Positions 15,626 through 24,506 of a stretch of 64,000 nt of DNA are shown one piece after another; position 1 is the first letter of the stretch, and every line of letters begins with the position of its first letter. The stretch covers positions 186,001-250,000 of the forward strand of contig NZ_SOFS01000019.1 in NCBI RefSeq assembly GCF_004402235.1. Reading direction: 5' to 3'. The notes under the pieces are model-generated. The model was given only the letters and a program-made list of their open reading frames with translations. It was not told the origin of the DNA and made no database searches. Origin of the DNA: Cryobacterium glucosi (GTDB lineage: Bacteria; Actinomycetota; Actinomycetes; Actinomycetales; Microbacteriaceae). The position numbers and the translations under genes are program-made.

Positions 15626-17199
15626 GGTGTGCCGCCAGGGAAGACCGCGTCGACATAGTCGCTCGGGGCCTCGATGTCGGCGGCGGCCCGCGCCGCGAAG
15701 TCGAACACGGGACCCGCGAAGACCGTCAGCCCGATGGTCAGCACGAGCAGCCCGGCGGTCGCGCCGACCATGAGCCGGGAGACGGTCTTGGTCACGACGG
15801 TGCCGTCGTCGTGCGGGTCGTCGGTGAGGCGGTCGAGCATGGCCGAGTCGTAGTTCTCGACCTCGCGGCGCGGGCGCCAGAAGGCCATGTTCCACGCGCG
15901 GGCGAGGGCGTAGAGGGTCAGGAGCGAGGTGGCCGCTCCCGCCCCGATCACCGCCCACGCGAGCGGGGTGCCGAGCTGCGCCCCGGCCTGGAACAGGGCG
16001 AACTTGCCGAGGAAGCCGGAGAACGGCGGGATGCCGCCGAGGTTCATCGCGCCGATGAAGAACAGCACTGCGACGACGGGAGCGGCCTTGAGCATGCCGC
16101 CCAGCCGGGCGAGGGAAGTCGTGCCGCCGACGCGCTCGATGAGCCCGGCCGAAAGGAACAGGGTGGTCTGGACGCTGATGTGGTGCACGACGTAGAAGAT
16201 CGTCGCGGCGAGGGCGAGCGGGGTGCCGATCGCGATGCCGAAGATCAGGTAGCCGATGTGGCTGACCAGGGTGAAGGACAGCAGCCTCTTGATGTCGGCC
16301 TGGGCGAGTGCGCCGAGAATGCCGATCAGCATCGTGAGCGCGGCGACGATGAGGAGCGGCACCTGGAACGGGTTGCTCGGGAAGAGCAGGGTCTGGGTGC
16401 GCAGGATCGCGTAGACGCCGACCTTGGTGAGCAGGCCCGCGAAGACCGCCGTGACCGGGGCGGGTGCGGTCGGGTAGGAATCCGGGAGCCAGAACGACAG
16501 CGGGAACACGGCGGCCTTCACAGAGAAGGCGAGGAGGAGCATCAGCCCGAGGATGCCCTGCACGTCTCCGGGCAGGGCGGGGATGCGTTCGGCGAGGAGG
16601 GCGAGGGTCACGGTCCCCGTCGCGCCGTAGATCAGGGCGATCGAGCTGAGGAAGAGGATCGACGAGACCAGGCTCACGACGATGTAGGTGACGCCGGCAC
16701 GGATGCGCGCACCGGTACCACCGAGGGTGAGCAGCACATAGCTGGCCGAGAGCAGCATCTCGAAGCCGACGTAGAGGTTGAACAGGTCACCGGCGATGAA
16801 GGCGTTGAACAGCCCGGCGGCGAGCACGAGGTAGGTCGGGTGGAAGATCGAGACGGGGGTTTCCCTGTCGCCGTCGATGATGCCCTGGCCGACGGCGAAG
16901 AGCAGCACGCCGAGGAGCATCACGGCCGAGACGAGCAGCATGAGAGCCGAGAGTCGGTCCACGACGAGCACGATCCCCCACGGCGCCTGCCAGCCGCCGA
17001 CGTGCACGACGGCGGGTCCCTGCTGGTCGACGAGCACGAGGAGCGTGGCGCTGATCAGGGCGACCGTGGTCAGCGAGGCGACGCCGACAGCGATCTGGGT
17101 CACGGTGCGCCGGCCGAGGGCGAGCGTGATCGCGCTGCCGAGCAGCGGGACGGCGACGACGAGGGGGACGAGGGGGACGAGGATGGTCGCAAGGTTCAT
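15622..17199 (-). CDS. mrpD: Mrp antiporter subunit D
   Basis: A 525-residue polytopic protein homologous to the proton-pumping subunits NuoM/N of complex I. Characteristic segments are DLFNLYVGFEMLLSASYVLLTLGG, SVKAAVFPLSFWLPDSYPTAPAPVTAVFAGLLTKVGVYAI with the functional Lys, and DIKRLLSFTLVSHIGYL. It forms one of the two large ion-translocating modules of the Mrp antiporter. ATG 17199 overlaps the mrpC stop (ATGA). Membership in Mrp rather than Nuo is set by the adjacent mrpC, E, F and G genes. Confidence 0.94.
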   Translation of the reverse strand: MNLATILVPLVPLVVAVPLLGSAITLALGRRTVTQIAVGVASLTTVALISATLLVLVDQQGPAVVHVGGWQAPWGIVLVVDRLSALMLLVSAVMLLGVLLFAVGQGIIDGDRETPVSIFHPTYLVLAAGLFNAFIAGDLFNLYVGFEMLLSASYVLLTLGGTGARIRAGVTYIVVSLVSSILFLSSIALIYGATGTVTLALLAERIPALPGDVQGILGLMLLLAFSVKAAVFPLSFWLPDSYPTAPAPVTAVFAGLLTKVGVYAILRTQTLLFPSNPFQVPLLIVAALTMLIGILGALAQADIKRLLSFTLVSHIGYLIFGIAIGTPLALAATIFYVVHHISVQTTLFLSAGLIERVGGTTSLARLGGMLKAAPVVAVLFFIGAMNLGGIPPFSGFLGKFALFQAGAQLGTPLAWAVIGAGAATSLLTLYALARAWNMAFWRPRREVENYDSAMLDRLTDDPHDDGTVVTKTVSRLMVGATAGLLVLTIGLTVFAGPVFDFAARAAADIEAPSDYVDAVFPGGTP

Positions 17200-17738
17200 C
17201 GGGCGGCATCCGTGTTCCCGGGGCGGGTGGGCGCTCCGTCGTCGTGATCGTAGTCGTCCGGGTCGTCGTGATCGTCGGGGTCGTCGCGATCGCCCGCGTC
17301 GTCGTGATCGCTCGCGTCGAGGGAGGCGCGCACGGCCGCGTCATCGTCCGCGGAGGACCGGAAGTCCTGCTCCGCGGAGGACGCGGTCTCCGCAGCGTGC
17401 TCGTCGGTGAGGGTGTCGCCCTCGTCGCCGAGCTGGGCAAGCCACCAGGCGCGATAGACCAAGGCGAGGATGAGGGCGGTCACGCCGAAATTGATCACGA
17501 TCGCGGTCAGCATCAGGATCTGCGGCACGGGATCGACCATGTCGGCATCGCTCGCGGTTCCGGTGATGATCGGCGAGCTGCCGGGCCGGCCGCTCATGAT
17601 GAAGATCAGCAGGTTGGTCGCGTTCCCGACGAGCACGAACCCGATCAGCACCCGGGTCAGGCTGCGCTCGAGCATGATGTAGACGCCGGCCGCGTAGAGC
17701 ACGGCCATGACGACGACGAGGGTCAGGGAGGCGCTCAC
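17196..17738 (-). CDS. mrpC: Mrp antiporter subunit C with Asp/His-rich tail
   Basis: A 180-residue NuoK-like subunit. Three hydrophobic segments occupy residues ~5-100, with the MnhC core LIGFVLVGNATNLLIF and DPVPQILMLTAIVINFGVTAL. The last ~75 residues are unlike a standard MrpC (about 110-115 residues): they are hydrophilic and end in alternating Asp and His (DHDDAGDRDDPDDHDDPDDY). At DNA level this tail is a degenerate repeat around TCGTCGTGATCG at ~17226-17310. It could bind cations on the cytoplasmic side, but no role is known. The GTG start at 17738 overlaps the mrpA stop. Confidence 0.9.
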   Translation of the reverse strand: MSASLTLVVVMAVLYAAGVYIMLERSLTRVLIGFVLVGNATNLLIFIMSGRPGSSPIITGTASDADMVDPVPQILMLTAIVINFGVTALILALVYRAWWLAQLGDEGDTLTDEHAAETASSAEQDFRSSADDDAAVRASLDASDHDDAGDRDDPDDHDDPDDYDHDDGAPTRPGNTDAAR

Positions 17739-20704
17739 GGGACCACCTCCGGCACCGGCTCCGCGCCCGGTTCTGACACCGGGGCACCCGCGGCATCGGA
17801 GCCGGAACCGGTCGCGGAGGCGTCGGACCCGGCGGGCGGAGCCTCACCGGCCTCGCTCTGCCGGTCGATCTCGCTGCCGAGGCTGCGGAGGATGTCGAGT
17901 GCCAGGCCGATCACGACGAGGTAGACGCCGATGTCGAAAACAGTGGAGGTGCCGAAGGAGAGGTGCCCGAGCACGGGAACGTCGACGCTCGCGTACGCCG
18001 ACTGCAGGGGGATCCCGGTGACGAACAGTGAGGCGACCGCGGTGCCGACGGCGAGGATCACTCCGAGGCCGAGGATCTTGCCCGGGTCGATCGGGGCGGC
18101 TTCGCCGAGTTCGTAGCGTCCTCCGGCGAGGTAGCGGGCGACGAGGGCGAGCCCGGCGAGGAGCCCGCCGGCGAATCCGCCCCCTGGCGCGTTGTGCCCG
18201 GCGAAGAGCAGGAACACCGACACGACGATCGCGGGGTGGAAGAGAAGCCGCACGATGACCTCGATCAGGATCGACCGGTCCTCCGGCTTGATCGTGCGCC
18301 CGGCGAGCAGCCAGGACTGCCGGGTGACGGCGTGGCCGGCCGAGGAGGCCTGCGGGTCGGCGACGACGCGGCGACGGTTGCGCGGTGACCGCTGGGTGCG
18401 GGAGCCCTTCAGACGCGGCAGGGTCTCGGTGCGCCCGGACACGAAGAGCAGGCTCGCGACGCCGGTCGCGACGACGATGAGCACGGACACCTCCCCCATC
18501 GTGTCCCAGGCCCGGATGTCGACGAGTGCGACGTTGACGATGTTGGTGCCGTGCGCCTCGAGCGTCAGGCGCGGCAGCTCGAGCGCGATGCTCGGCGCCT
18601 GCCGGGCGCCGAGGGCGATCATGGCGACGGTGCCCATGGTCGCCCCGACCAGCACCCCGATCAGGGCGCGGCGCCTGCGATGCAACGGCGCGTTCGGGCG
18701 GGTGACCCTCGCCGGCAACCGGCGCAGCACGAGCACGAAGACCACGAGGGTCATCGTCTCCACGAGAGCCTGGGTCAGGGCGAGGTCGGGTGCGCCGTGG
18801 AAGGCGAACAGGGCCACGAGGCCATAGCCGGTGACTCCCGCGAGCAGCACCGACGTCATCCGCTGCCCTGACCGCGACGCCGCGATCGCCGCAACGCCCA
18901 TGATCACGGCGATGATGACCTGGCCCGGGTAGTCCCAGAGCACGACCGAGTCCGGCCAGGTGCGGTTGACCAGGGAGGCGAAGCCGAGCGCGAGCACGAA
19001 GACCACGAGGATCGTGCCGAGGTACTGCGGCAGGCCGCCGCGCTGCGCGAAGTGGGTGAGCCTCGCCGCTGTGCGATCGACGCTGCGCACGAGCAGCCCG
19101 TAGCCGCGACCGGCGTCGACGGTGCCGGGCACCCGCTCCTGCAGCACCGCGACCCCGCGACGCTTCCAGAACATCACGGCGCCGAGCGTGAGCACGACAG
19201 CGGTGATGCCCAGGGCGGGTTCGAATCCGTGCCAGAGGGCGAGGTGCGCGTGCCCTCCGCCGGGGACGGTGTCCGCGTACGGCGCGAGCAGCGGGTCGAG
19301 CCGGCCGGCCAGCGGGCCGAGCGCGATCGTCGCGACGGCGAGCAGTCCCGGGGCGATCAGGATGTCCCAGCGGCTCGGGTGCAGGGCCGTCTGCGCGAGC
19401 GCCGCCCTCGTCCCGAACGCGCCGTGGAAGAAGCGGATGCTGTACGCCACGGTCAGCAGGGAGCCCACCGTCGTACCGGCGAGCGCCACCCAGCCCCAGC
19501 CGTCGCCGTGCAGTGCCGCCTCGAGGAACGCTGTGAAGACGGCCTCCTTGGCGACGAATCCGAGCAGGGGTGGAAGGCCGGCCATCGACGCCACGGCGAC
19601 GAGCGCGATCACGGCGAGCGCCGGGTCGCTGCGGCCGATTCCGGAGAGCTTCCGGAGGTCGCGGGTGCCCGCGCGGTGGTCGATGATCCCCACGACGAGG
19701 AAGAGCGCCGCCTTGTAGAGCGCGTGGGCGAGGAGGAGCGCGGCCCCGGCGAGCGCCGCGTCGCGGGTGCCGAAACCGACGACGACCATGATGAAGCCGA
19801 GCTGGCTCACGGTTCCGTAGGCGAGCACGAGCTTGAGGTCGTGCTGCCGCAGGGAACGCCAGGCGCCCACGAGCATGGTCCAGACGCCGATCGTCATGAG
19901 CACCGGCATCCACCCCTCGGTGTCTGCATACCCGGGGGCGAGCCGGGCGACGAGGTAGATGCCGGCCTTGACCATGGCGGCGGCGTGCAGGTAGGCGCTG
20001 ACCGGGGTGGGGGCGGCCATCGCGGCGGGGAGCCAGAAGTGGAAGGGGACGAGAGCCGACTTGGACAGGGCCCCGACGAGGATGAGCAGGATGGCCCAGG
20101 TCGCGACCGGGCCGGTGACGGGTTGGGCGACGAGCAGGGCGAGCGAGGTCGTCCCTCCCTCGACGCTGAGCATCACGACGCCGACGAGCATGACGAGTCC
20201 GCCGAAGGTCGTCACGATCAGGGCCTGGAGCGCGGCGCCCCTGCTCTCCCTGCGGAAGGTGTAATGGCCGATCAACAGGTAGGAGAGCACGCTCGTGATC
20301 TCCCAGAACATGAACATCACGACCACGTCGTCCGCGGTCACGAGCCCGTACATGGTGCCTGCGAAGGCGAGGAGGCAGGCTGCGAAACGGCCGAGCGCCG
20401 GTTCGTCAGCGTCGAAGTAGCGGGCGCAGTACACGAGAACGAGGGCGCCGACGCCGGTCACGACGAGGGCGAGCAGCCAGGCGAGGGTGTCGACGCGGAA
20501 GGACAGCGCGACGCCGAGCTGCGGGATCCACGGGATGCTCGAGGCTTCGGAACCTCCGCGCGTGACCGTCGCGGTCTGCGTGAGCGTGAAGACGAACGCC
20601 GCCGCAGGCAGAAGCGCGATCAGGTAGAACACCTTGGTGGACAGCACGCGGGTGAGCGCCGGCGTCAGGACGGACAGCGCCAGGAAGGCGAGGAGGATCG
20701 TCAT
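17735..20704 (-). CDS. mrpA: Mrp antiporter subunit A fused to subunit B
   Basis: A 989-residue subunit. The N-terminal two-thirds is the NuoL-like module ([78 protein letters not shown]). A MrpA-specific DUF4040-type segment ([34 protein letters not shown]) follows, and the C-terminal ~170 residues are MnhB-like ([36 protein letters not shown]). An A-B fusion is usual in actinobacteria. ATG 20704 is chosen because GGAGG lies five bases upstream; a frame extension to 20800 would run into the divergent promoter region. First gene of the mrpA-C-D-E-F-G operon for Na+/H+ homeostasis. Confidence 0.95.
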   Translation of the reverse strand: MTILLAFLALSVLTPALTRVLSTKVFYLIALLPAAAFVFTLTQTATVTRGGSEASSIPWIPQLGVALSFRVDTLAWLLALVVTGVGALVLVYCARYFDADEPALGRFAACLLAFAGTMYGLVTADDVVVMFMFWEITSVLSYLLIGHYTFRRESRGAALQALIVTTFGGLVMLVGVVMLSVEGGTTSLALLVAQPVTGPVATWAILLILVGALSKSALVPFHFWLPAAMAAPTPVSAYLHAAAMVKAGIYLVARLAPGYADTEGWMPVLMTIGVWTMLVGAWRSLRQHDLKLVLAYGTVSQLGFIMVVVGFGTRDAALAGAALLLAHALYKAALFLVVGIIDHRAGTRDLRKLSGIGRSDPALAVIALVAVASMAGLPPLLGFVAKEAVFTAFLEAALHGDGWGWVALAGTTVGSLLTVAYSIRFFHGAFGTRAALAQTALHPSRWDILIAPGLLAVATIALGPLAGRLDPLLAPYADTVPGGGHAHLALWHGFEPALGITAVVLTLGAVMFWKRRGVAVLQERVPGTVDAGRGYGLLVRSVDRTAARLTHFAQRGGLPQYLGTILVVFVLALGFASLVNRTWPDSVVLWDYPGQVIIAVIMGVAAIAASRSGQRMTSVLLAGVTGYGLVALFAFHGAPDLALTQALVETMTLVVFVLVLRRLPARVTRPNAPLHRRRRALIGVLVGATMGTVAMIALGARQAPSIALELPRLTLEAHGTNIVNVALVDIRAWDTMGEVSVLIVVATGVASLLFVSGRTETLPRLKGSRTQRSPRNRRRVVADPQASSAGHAVTRQSWLLAGRTIKPEDRSILIEVIVRLLFHPAIVVSVFLLFAGHNAPGGGFAGGLLAGLALVARYLAGGRYELGEAAPIDPGKILGLGVILAVGTAVASLFVTGIPLQSAYASVDVPVLGHLSFGTSTVFDIGVYLVVIGLALDILRSLGSEIDRQSEAGEAPPAGSDASATGSGSDAAGAPVSEPGAEPVPEVVP

Positions 20705-20841
20705 GCGGCCTCCGGCTCTGTTTCTCGGGTCAGGGGTACGGAAAACCAGTCTACCGAGTGCCCGGTGGACGAACCCTGTTAGGGGGCGCCGGCGCCCCAC
20801 CGGTAGGGTGGGCGAAAAGCAAATGGATCGGAAGTGCCCCC
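20705..20841. promoter_or_regulatory. Divergent mrpA / permease promoter region with GC palindrome
   Basis: This 137-base gap contains a perfect 16-base palindrome GGGGCGCCGGCGCCCC at 20783-20798, followed by TAGGGT (20804-20809), which could be a -10 element for the permease gene. No terminator features are seen. A regulator binding here is possible but not identified. Confidence 0.35.
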
Positions 20842-22455
20842 ATGACGAGTGCCATCCGGGGGCCGCAACGCCCCGATCCGACCGGGTCAGGGGCTGAGGC
20901 AGAGCCAGCGCAGCCTCGCGAGCACGGGCACCACGGCCTGCCCGTCGAGACGCCGCTCGAGCACATCCACGATGCGACGAGCGTGCACGAGGATGCGGGC
21001 CTGCACAAGGGGCTCAAGGGCCGGCAGGTGCAGATGATCGCGATCGGCGGCGCGATCGGCACCGGGCTCTTCCTCGGCGCCGGCGGCCGGCTCGCCTCAG
21101 CGGGTCCTTCCCTCGTCTTCGTCTACGCGATCTGCGGGTTCTTCGCGTTCCTGATCCTGCGCGCACTCGGCGAGCTCGTCCTGCACCGCCCGTCGTCCGG
21201 CTCCTTCGTCTCGTATGCGCGCGAATTCTTCGGCGAGAAGGCCGCGTTCGTCACCGGCTGGCTGTACTGGATCAACTGGGTAATGACGGCGATCGTCGAT
21301 GTCACCGCCGTCGCGCTGTACATGAACTTCTTCGCCAAGTACTGGGCGCCGTTCGGGAGCGTGCCGCAGTGGCTCTACGCGCTGACGGCCCTCGCGGTCG
21401 TGCTGTGCCTCAACCTGCTGTCGGTGAGCGTCTTCGGCGAGCTCGAGTTCTGGTTCGCGCTGATCAAGGTCGTTGCGATCGTGTCCTTCCTGCTCGTCGG
21501 CACCTGGATGGTGATCTTCGGCACCCCGATCCCGGGCCAGGAGGCCGGCTTCAGCCTGATCGCGGACAACGGCGGCTGGTTCCCCAACGGGGTGCTCGCC
21601 TCGATCGTCGTCGTGCAGGGCGTCGTCTTCGCCTACGCCTCTATCGAACTCGTCGGCACGACCGCCGGAGAGACCGCCCATCCGGAGACGGTGATGCCCA
21701 AGGCGATCAACACCGTGATCGTGCGCATCGCGGTCTTCTACGTCGGCTCGATCCTGCTGCTCTCGCTGCTGCTGCCGTACACCGCGTACCAGGCAGGCGT
21801 CAGCCCCTTCGTGACGTTCTTCGGCAGCATCGGCGTCGGCGGGGTCGACGTGATCATGAACCTCGTCGTGCTGACCGCGGCGCTGTCCTCGCTCAATGCC
21901 GGCCTCTACTCGACGGGACGGATCCTCCGGTCGATGTCGCTCGCGGGATCGGCGCCGCGCTTCGCCGGAAAGGTGAGCCGGACCGGGGTGCCGTTCGGCG
22001 GCATCCTCTTGACGGGCTTCGTCACCCTGCTCGGTGTCGGCCTCAATGCGATCGTGCCGGATGAGGCGTTCGAGATCGTGCTCAACATGGCGGCGATCGG
22101 GATCATCAGCGCGTGGGGGATGATCGTGCTCTGCCAGCTGCGCCTGCAGGCCTGGGCGAAGCGCGGGATCCTGAAACGGCCGGCGTTCCGCCTGTTCGGG
22201 GCTCCATACACCGGTTATGCGAGCCTCGGGTTCCTGGCGACGGTTCTCGTGCTGATGGCCTTCGACTGGCCGGTCGGCACGCTCACGATCAGTTCCCTGA
22301 TCGTGATCATCCCGGCGCTCGTGGTCGGCTGGTATGCGTGCCGCGGCCGGATCCTGCAGATCGCGCTCGCCCGCGACGGCAAGACCGGGGCCTTCCCGAT
22401 CAAGGCGAACCGGCCGCTCGCCGACGAGAACGGGACCGGGCGGCCTCCGCGGTAG
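20842..22455 (+). CDS. Amino-acid permease of the APC family (asparagine-permease-like)
   Basis: A 537-residue, 12-helix transporter. After a ~65-residue hydrophilic N-terminus, [35 protein letters not shown] is the classic APC helix 1. [42 protein letters not shown] closely follows the AnsP (L-asparagine) and CycA-type permeases, so a proton symporter for asparagine or another small neutral amino acid is likely. The start is placed at ATG 20842; a longer open frame from 20758 would pass through the divergent promoter region. Specificity is inferred from similarity as I remember it. Confidence 0.85.
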   Translation: MTSAIRGPQRPDPTGSGAEAEPAQPREHGHHGLPVETPLEHIHDATSVHEDAGLHKGLKGRQVQMIAIGGAIGTGLFLGAGGRLASAGPSLVFVYAICGFFAFLILRALGELVLHRPSSGSFVSYAREFFGEKAAFVTGWLYWINWVMTAIVDVTAVALYMNFFAKYWAPFGSVPQWLYALTALAVVLCLNLLSVSVFGELEFWFALIKVVAIVSFLLVGTWMVIFGTPIPGQEAGFSLIADNGGWFPNGVLASIVVVQGVVFAYASIELVGTTAGETAHPETVMPKAINTVIVRIAVFYVGSILLLSLLLPYTAYQAGVSPFVTFFGSIGVGGVDVIMNLVVLTAALSSLNAGLYSTGRILRSMSLAGSAPRFAGKVSRTGVPFGGILLTGFVTLLGVGLNAIVPDEAFEIVLNMAAIGIISAWGMIVLCQLRLQAWAKRGILKRPAFRLFGAPYTGYASLGFLATVLVLMAFDWPVGTLTISSLIVIIPALVVGWYACRGRILQIALARDGKTGAFPIKANRPLADENGTGRPPR

Positions 22456-22542
22456 ACCCCTGCGCGGCGTATCCCGGTGGGCCCCTGCTGCACCGCGCGA
22501 GAGTGTGCATGATCTGACGCGCGGACGGATACGATTTGTTAT

Positions 22543-23973
22543 ATGGGGGCACAAAAACTGGGCCGGACGGTCGGCCTCGTGATCGCGGGACTCGCCACGG
22601 GCGCGGCGGCCGTGCTCTGGTTCCTGGTCGCCTCTGGCGAGCACGCCCCCGGTGCGGCCCCCTCCCAGATCGTGCTCTTCGGCGTGCTCCCGGTGTCGTA
22701 CGACCCGAGCGCGCCGGGCCCCCGGGCGATCCTCGGCGCCATCGCCCTCTCCGTGCTCTTCGCCGCCGGCATCGCCCTGCTCGAACGCCGCGCGACGAAC
22801 CGCTCCCGACGGTCCTCCAACGCGCACCTGACCCCGCTCGCACCGAAGATCGTGATGGCCCCGCAGGGAGGAGTCTTCGCCGGACCTGTGACGGTGACCG
22901 TGCTGATCCCGGCTCACAACGAGGCCCTGTCGCTCCCCGTGACCCTGGCCTCTCTTCTCACCCAGTCGCATCCGCCGGAGCGCGTCATCGTCGTCGCGGA
23001 CAACTGCACCGACGACACTGTCAGCATCGCCCGAGAACACGGCGTCGAGGTCGTCGAATCCGTGGGCAACACCCAGAAGAAGGCGGGTGCCCTGAACCAG
23101 GCACTCAAACGGGTCCTGCCCGGACAGCTCGACAATGACGTCGTCATGATCATGGACGCGGACACCGCGCTCGATGACGGCTTCCTCGCCGAGGCCGTCG
23201 CCCGGTTCACGAGCGATCGCGCCCTGATGGCGATCGGGGGCCTCTTCTACGGGGAGCCGGGGTTCGGCCTGCTCGGACTCCTGCAGCGCAACGAGTACGT
23301 GCGCTACTCGCGGGAACTCGCCAGGCGGCGCGGCCGTGTCTTCGTCCTGACCGGGACGGCGTCGTTGTTCCGGCCCCTCGCGCTGCGGTCCGTGGCCGAG
23401 AACCGGGGTGTCACCATTCCCGGGGTGCCCGGCGACGTCTACGACACCTACGCCCTCACCGAGGACAACGAGCTGACCCTCGCGTTGAAGTCCCTCGGCG
23501 GACTGATCACCTCCCCCACCCAGTGCACCGTGGTGACGGAGCTGATGCCGACGCTCCCCGCGCTCTGGCAGCAGCGCCTGCGGTGGCAACGCGGCGCCCT
23601 CGAGAACATCGGCACCTACGGCCTGACCCCGGCGACCCTCCGCTACTGGGCGCAGCAGCTCGGCATCGGGTACAGCGTCATCGCCCTGACCTCGTTCCTG
23701 TCGCTGATGGTGCTGACCCTGCTCGCGGTCAGCACCTGGATCTGGTTCCCCTTCTGGCTCTGCCTGGGCCTCGTCTTCGTCACCGAACGCGTGGTCACCG
23801 TGTGGAAGGGCGGCTGGCGGGCCCGCCTGCTCGCGGTCACCGTGCTCCCCGAACTCTGCTTCGACATGTTCCTGAACGTGGTCTACGTCAAGGGCATCGT
23901 CGACATCACCCTCGGCAGGCATGCCGCCTGGGAACACGCAAGCATGAAGGTCGGAACCGGGAGCGCCGCCTGA
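22543..23973 (+). CDS. Membrane glycosyltransferase family 2 (polysaccharide-synthase-like)
   Basis: A 476-residue processive-type GT2. Two N-terminal hydrophobic segments (residues ~10-30 and ~62-80) precede the GT-A domain: VTVLIPAHNEA (118-128), VADNCTDD, MDADT (204-208, metal/UDP-binding DxD-type), TEDNE (306-310, with the catalytic acid) and QQRLRW (343-348, the Q-x-x-R-W acceptor motif). Two or three membrane helices follow from ~365. This D,D,D,QxxRW set is shared with hyaluronan, cellulose and poly-GlcNAc synthases, so it probably polymerises and exports a glycan. The stop overlaps the next start (TGATG), so the His-rich protein is translationally coupled. Confidence 0.88.
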   Translation: MGAQKLGRTVGLVIAGLATGAAAVLWFLVASGEHAPGAAPSQIVLFGVLPVSYDPSAPGPRAILGAIALSVLFAAGIALLERRATNRSRRSSNAHLTPLAPKIVMAPQGGVFAGPVTVTVLIPAHNEALSLPVTLASLLTQSHPPERVIVVADNCTDDTVSIAREHGVEVVESVGNTQKKAGALNQALKRVLPGQLDNDVVMIMDADTALDDGFLAEAVARFTSDRALMAIGGLFYGEPGFGLLGLLQRNEYVRYSRELARRRGRVFVLTGTASLFRPLALRSVAENRGVTIPGVPGDVYDTYALTEDNELTLALKSLGGLITSPTQCTVVTELMPTLPALWQQRLRWQRGALENIGTYGLTPATLRYWAQQLGIGYSVIALTSFLSLMVLTLLAVSTWIWFPFWLCLGLVFVTERVVTVWKGGWRARLLAVTVLPELCFDMFLNVVYVKGIVDITLGRHAAWEHASMKVGTGSAA

Positions 23974-24506
23974 TGCCGGTCCACGTCCTCAGCCAGGTGC
24001 CCGCAGGCATCCTGCTGCCCGACACGATCCTCGCCTCGGAGTTCTTCGCCGTCTTCTCGGCCTTCGTCGGGATCAATACCGTCATCTACGTGGTCCTGGC
24101 CGTCGCCAAGATCCTGCCGAAGATCTATTTCACCGACTGGGTCAGGGGCAGCAACCGGCGGGCCGCCGCCCGCAGCATCTACGCGGTGGCGGAAATACCT
24201 GTGCGGCCGCCGCCTCCCCCGACCACGGTCGCCGTGACGACCCTCGAGGCATCCGTGCGCCGGGTGCGCGAGTCGGCGCATCCGCTCGCAGGAGTGCATG
24301 CGGGAGCGCACAGCGGAGCGCTCGCGTCGACGCACGGCGGGACGCACGCGGAGGCGCACGCCGGGACGCACGCGGCTACGCACGTGGCTAGGCACGTGGC
24401 ACCGCATGCCGCGCTACGCGGCCGACCGGCGCCGGATCACCAGCTGGCTCACCAGCACGAGCGCGAGCGCGGCGACGAGGATCCCGACGTAGACGAACGG
24501 CACTGA
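23973..24506 (+). CDS. Single-pass membrane protein with His-every-fourth-residue repeat
   Basis: A 177-residue protein I do not recognise. Residues ~23-48 form one hydrophobic helix (EFFAVFSAFVGINTVIYVVL), followed by a basic segment, a poly-Pro stretch (79-84) and then a repeat region. From residue 109 to 145 His occurs at 109, 113, 121, 125, 129, 133, 137, 141 and 145, a strict four-residue spacing with one Leu substitution at 117; the intervening residues are mostly Ala, Gly and Thr. An i/i+4 His ladder could bind divalent metals. ATG 23973 overlaps the glycosyltransferase stop, so it is probably an accessory subunit. Its last 31 codons overlap the antisense end of the MFS gene, so the true C-terminus is somewhat uncertain. 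Confidence 0.7.
   Translation: MPVHVLSQVPAGILLPDTILASEFFAVFSAFVGINTVIYVVLAVAKILPKIYFTDWVRGSNRRAAARSIYAVAEIPVRPPPPPTTVAVTTLEASVRRVRESAHPLAGVHAGAHSGALASTHGGTHAEAHAGTHAATHVARHVAPHAALRGRPAPDHQLAHQHERERGDEDPDVDERH
24285..24419. repeat. Degenerate 12-bp tandem repeat (His-x3 units)
   Basis: About ten 12-base units with a CAC/CAT codon at fixed phase (consensus roughly GGxACGCACGCG) encode the His-x-x-x ladder. Unit length is exactly four codons, so the repeat is maintained at the protein level. Confidence 0.7.

Noticed and set aside
15811..17247. 478-codon frame antisense to mrpD
   Set aside because: Composition of a shadow; mrpD shows conserved antiporter motifs.
17226..17330. Possible noncoding tandem repeat
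   Set aside because: It encodes the in-frame Asp/His tail of MrpC and varies at codon third positions.
14335..20704. Considered as NADH dehydrogenase (complex I) subunits
   Set aside because: MrpA and MrpD resemble NuoL and NuoM/N, but the presence of MrpC, E, F and G and the absence of other nuo genes identify an Mrp antiporter.
19052..20782. Long open frame opposite mrpA
   Set aside because: Low-complexity composition rich in Arg, Gly, Glu and Asp, typical of shadow frames in high-GC genes; mrpA has clear homology on the other strand.
24285..24419. Possible CRISPR or VNTR array
   Set aside because: Units are 12 bases, degenerate and in frame with no spacers; this is a protein-level repeat.
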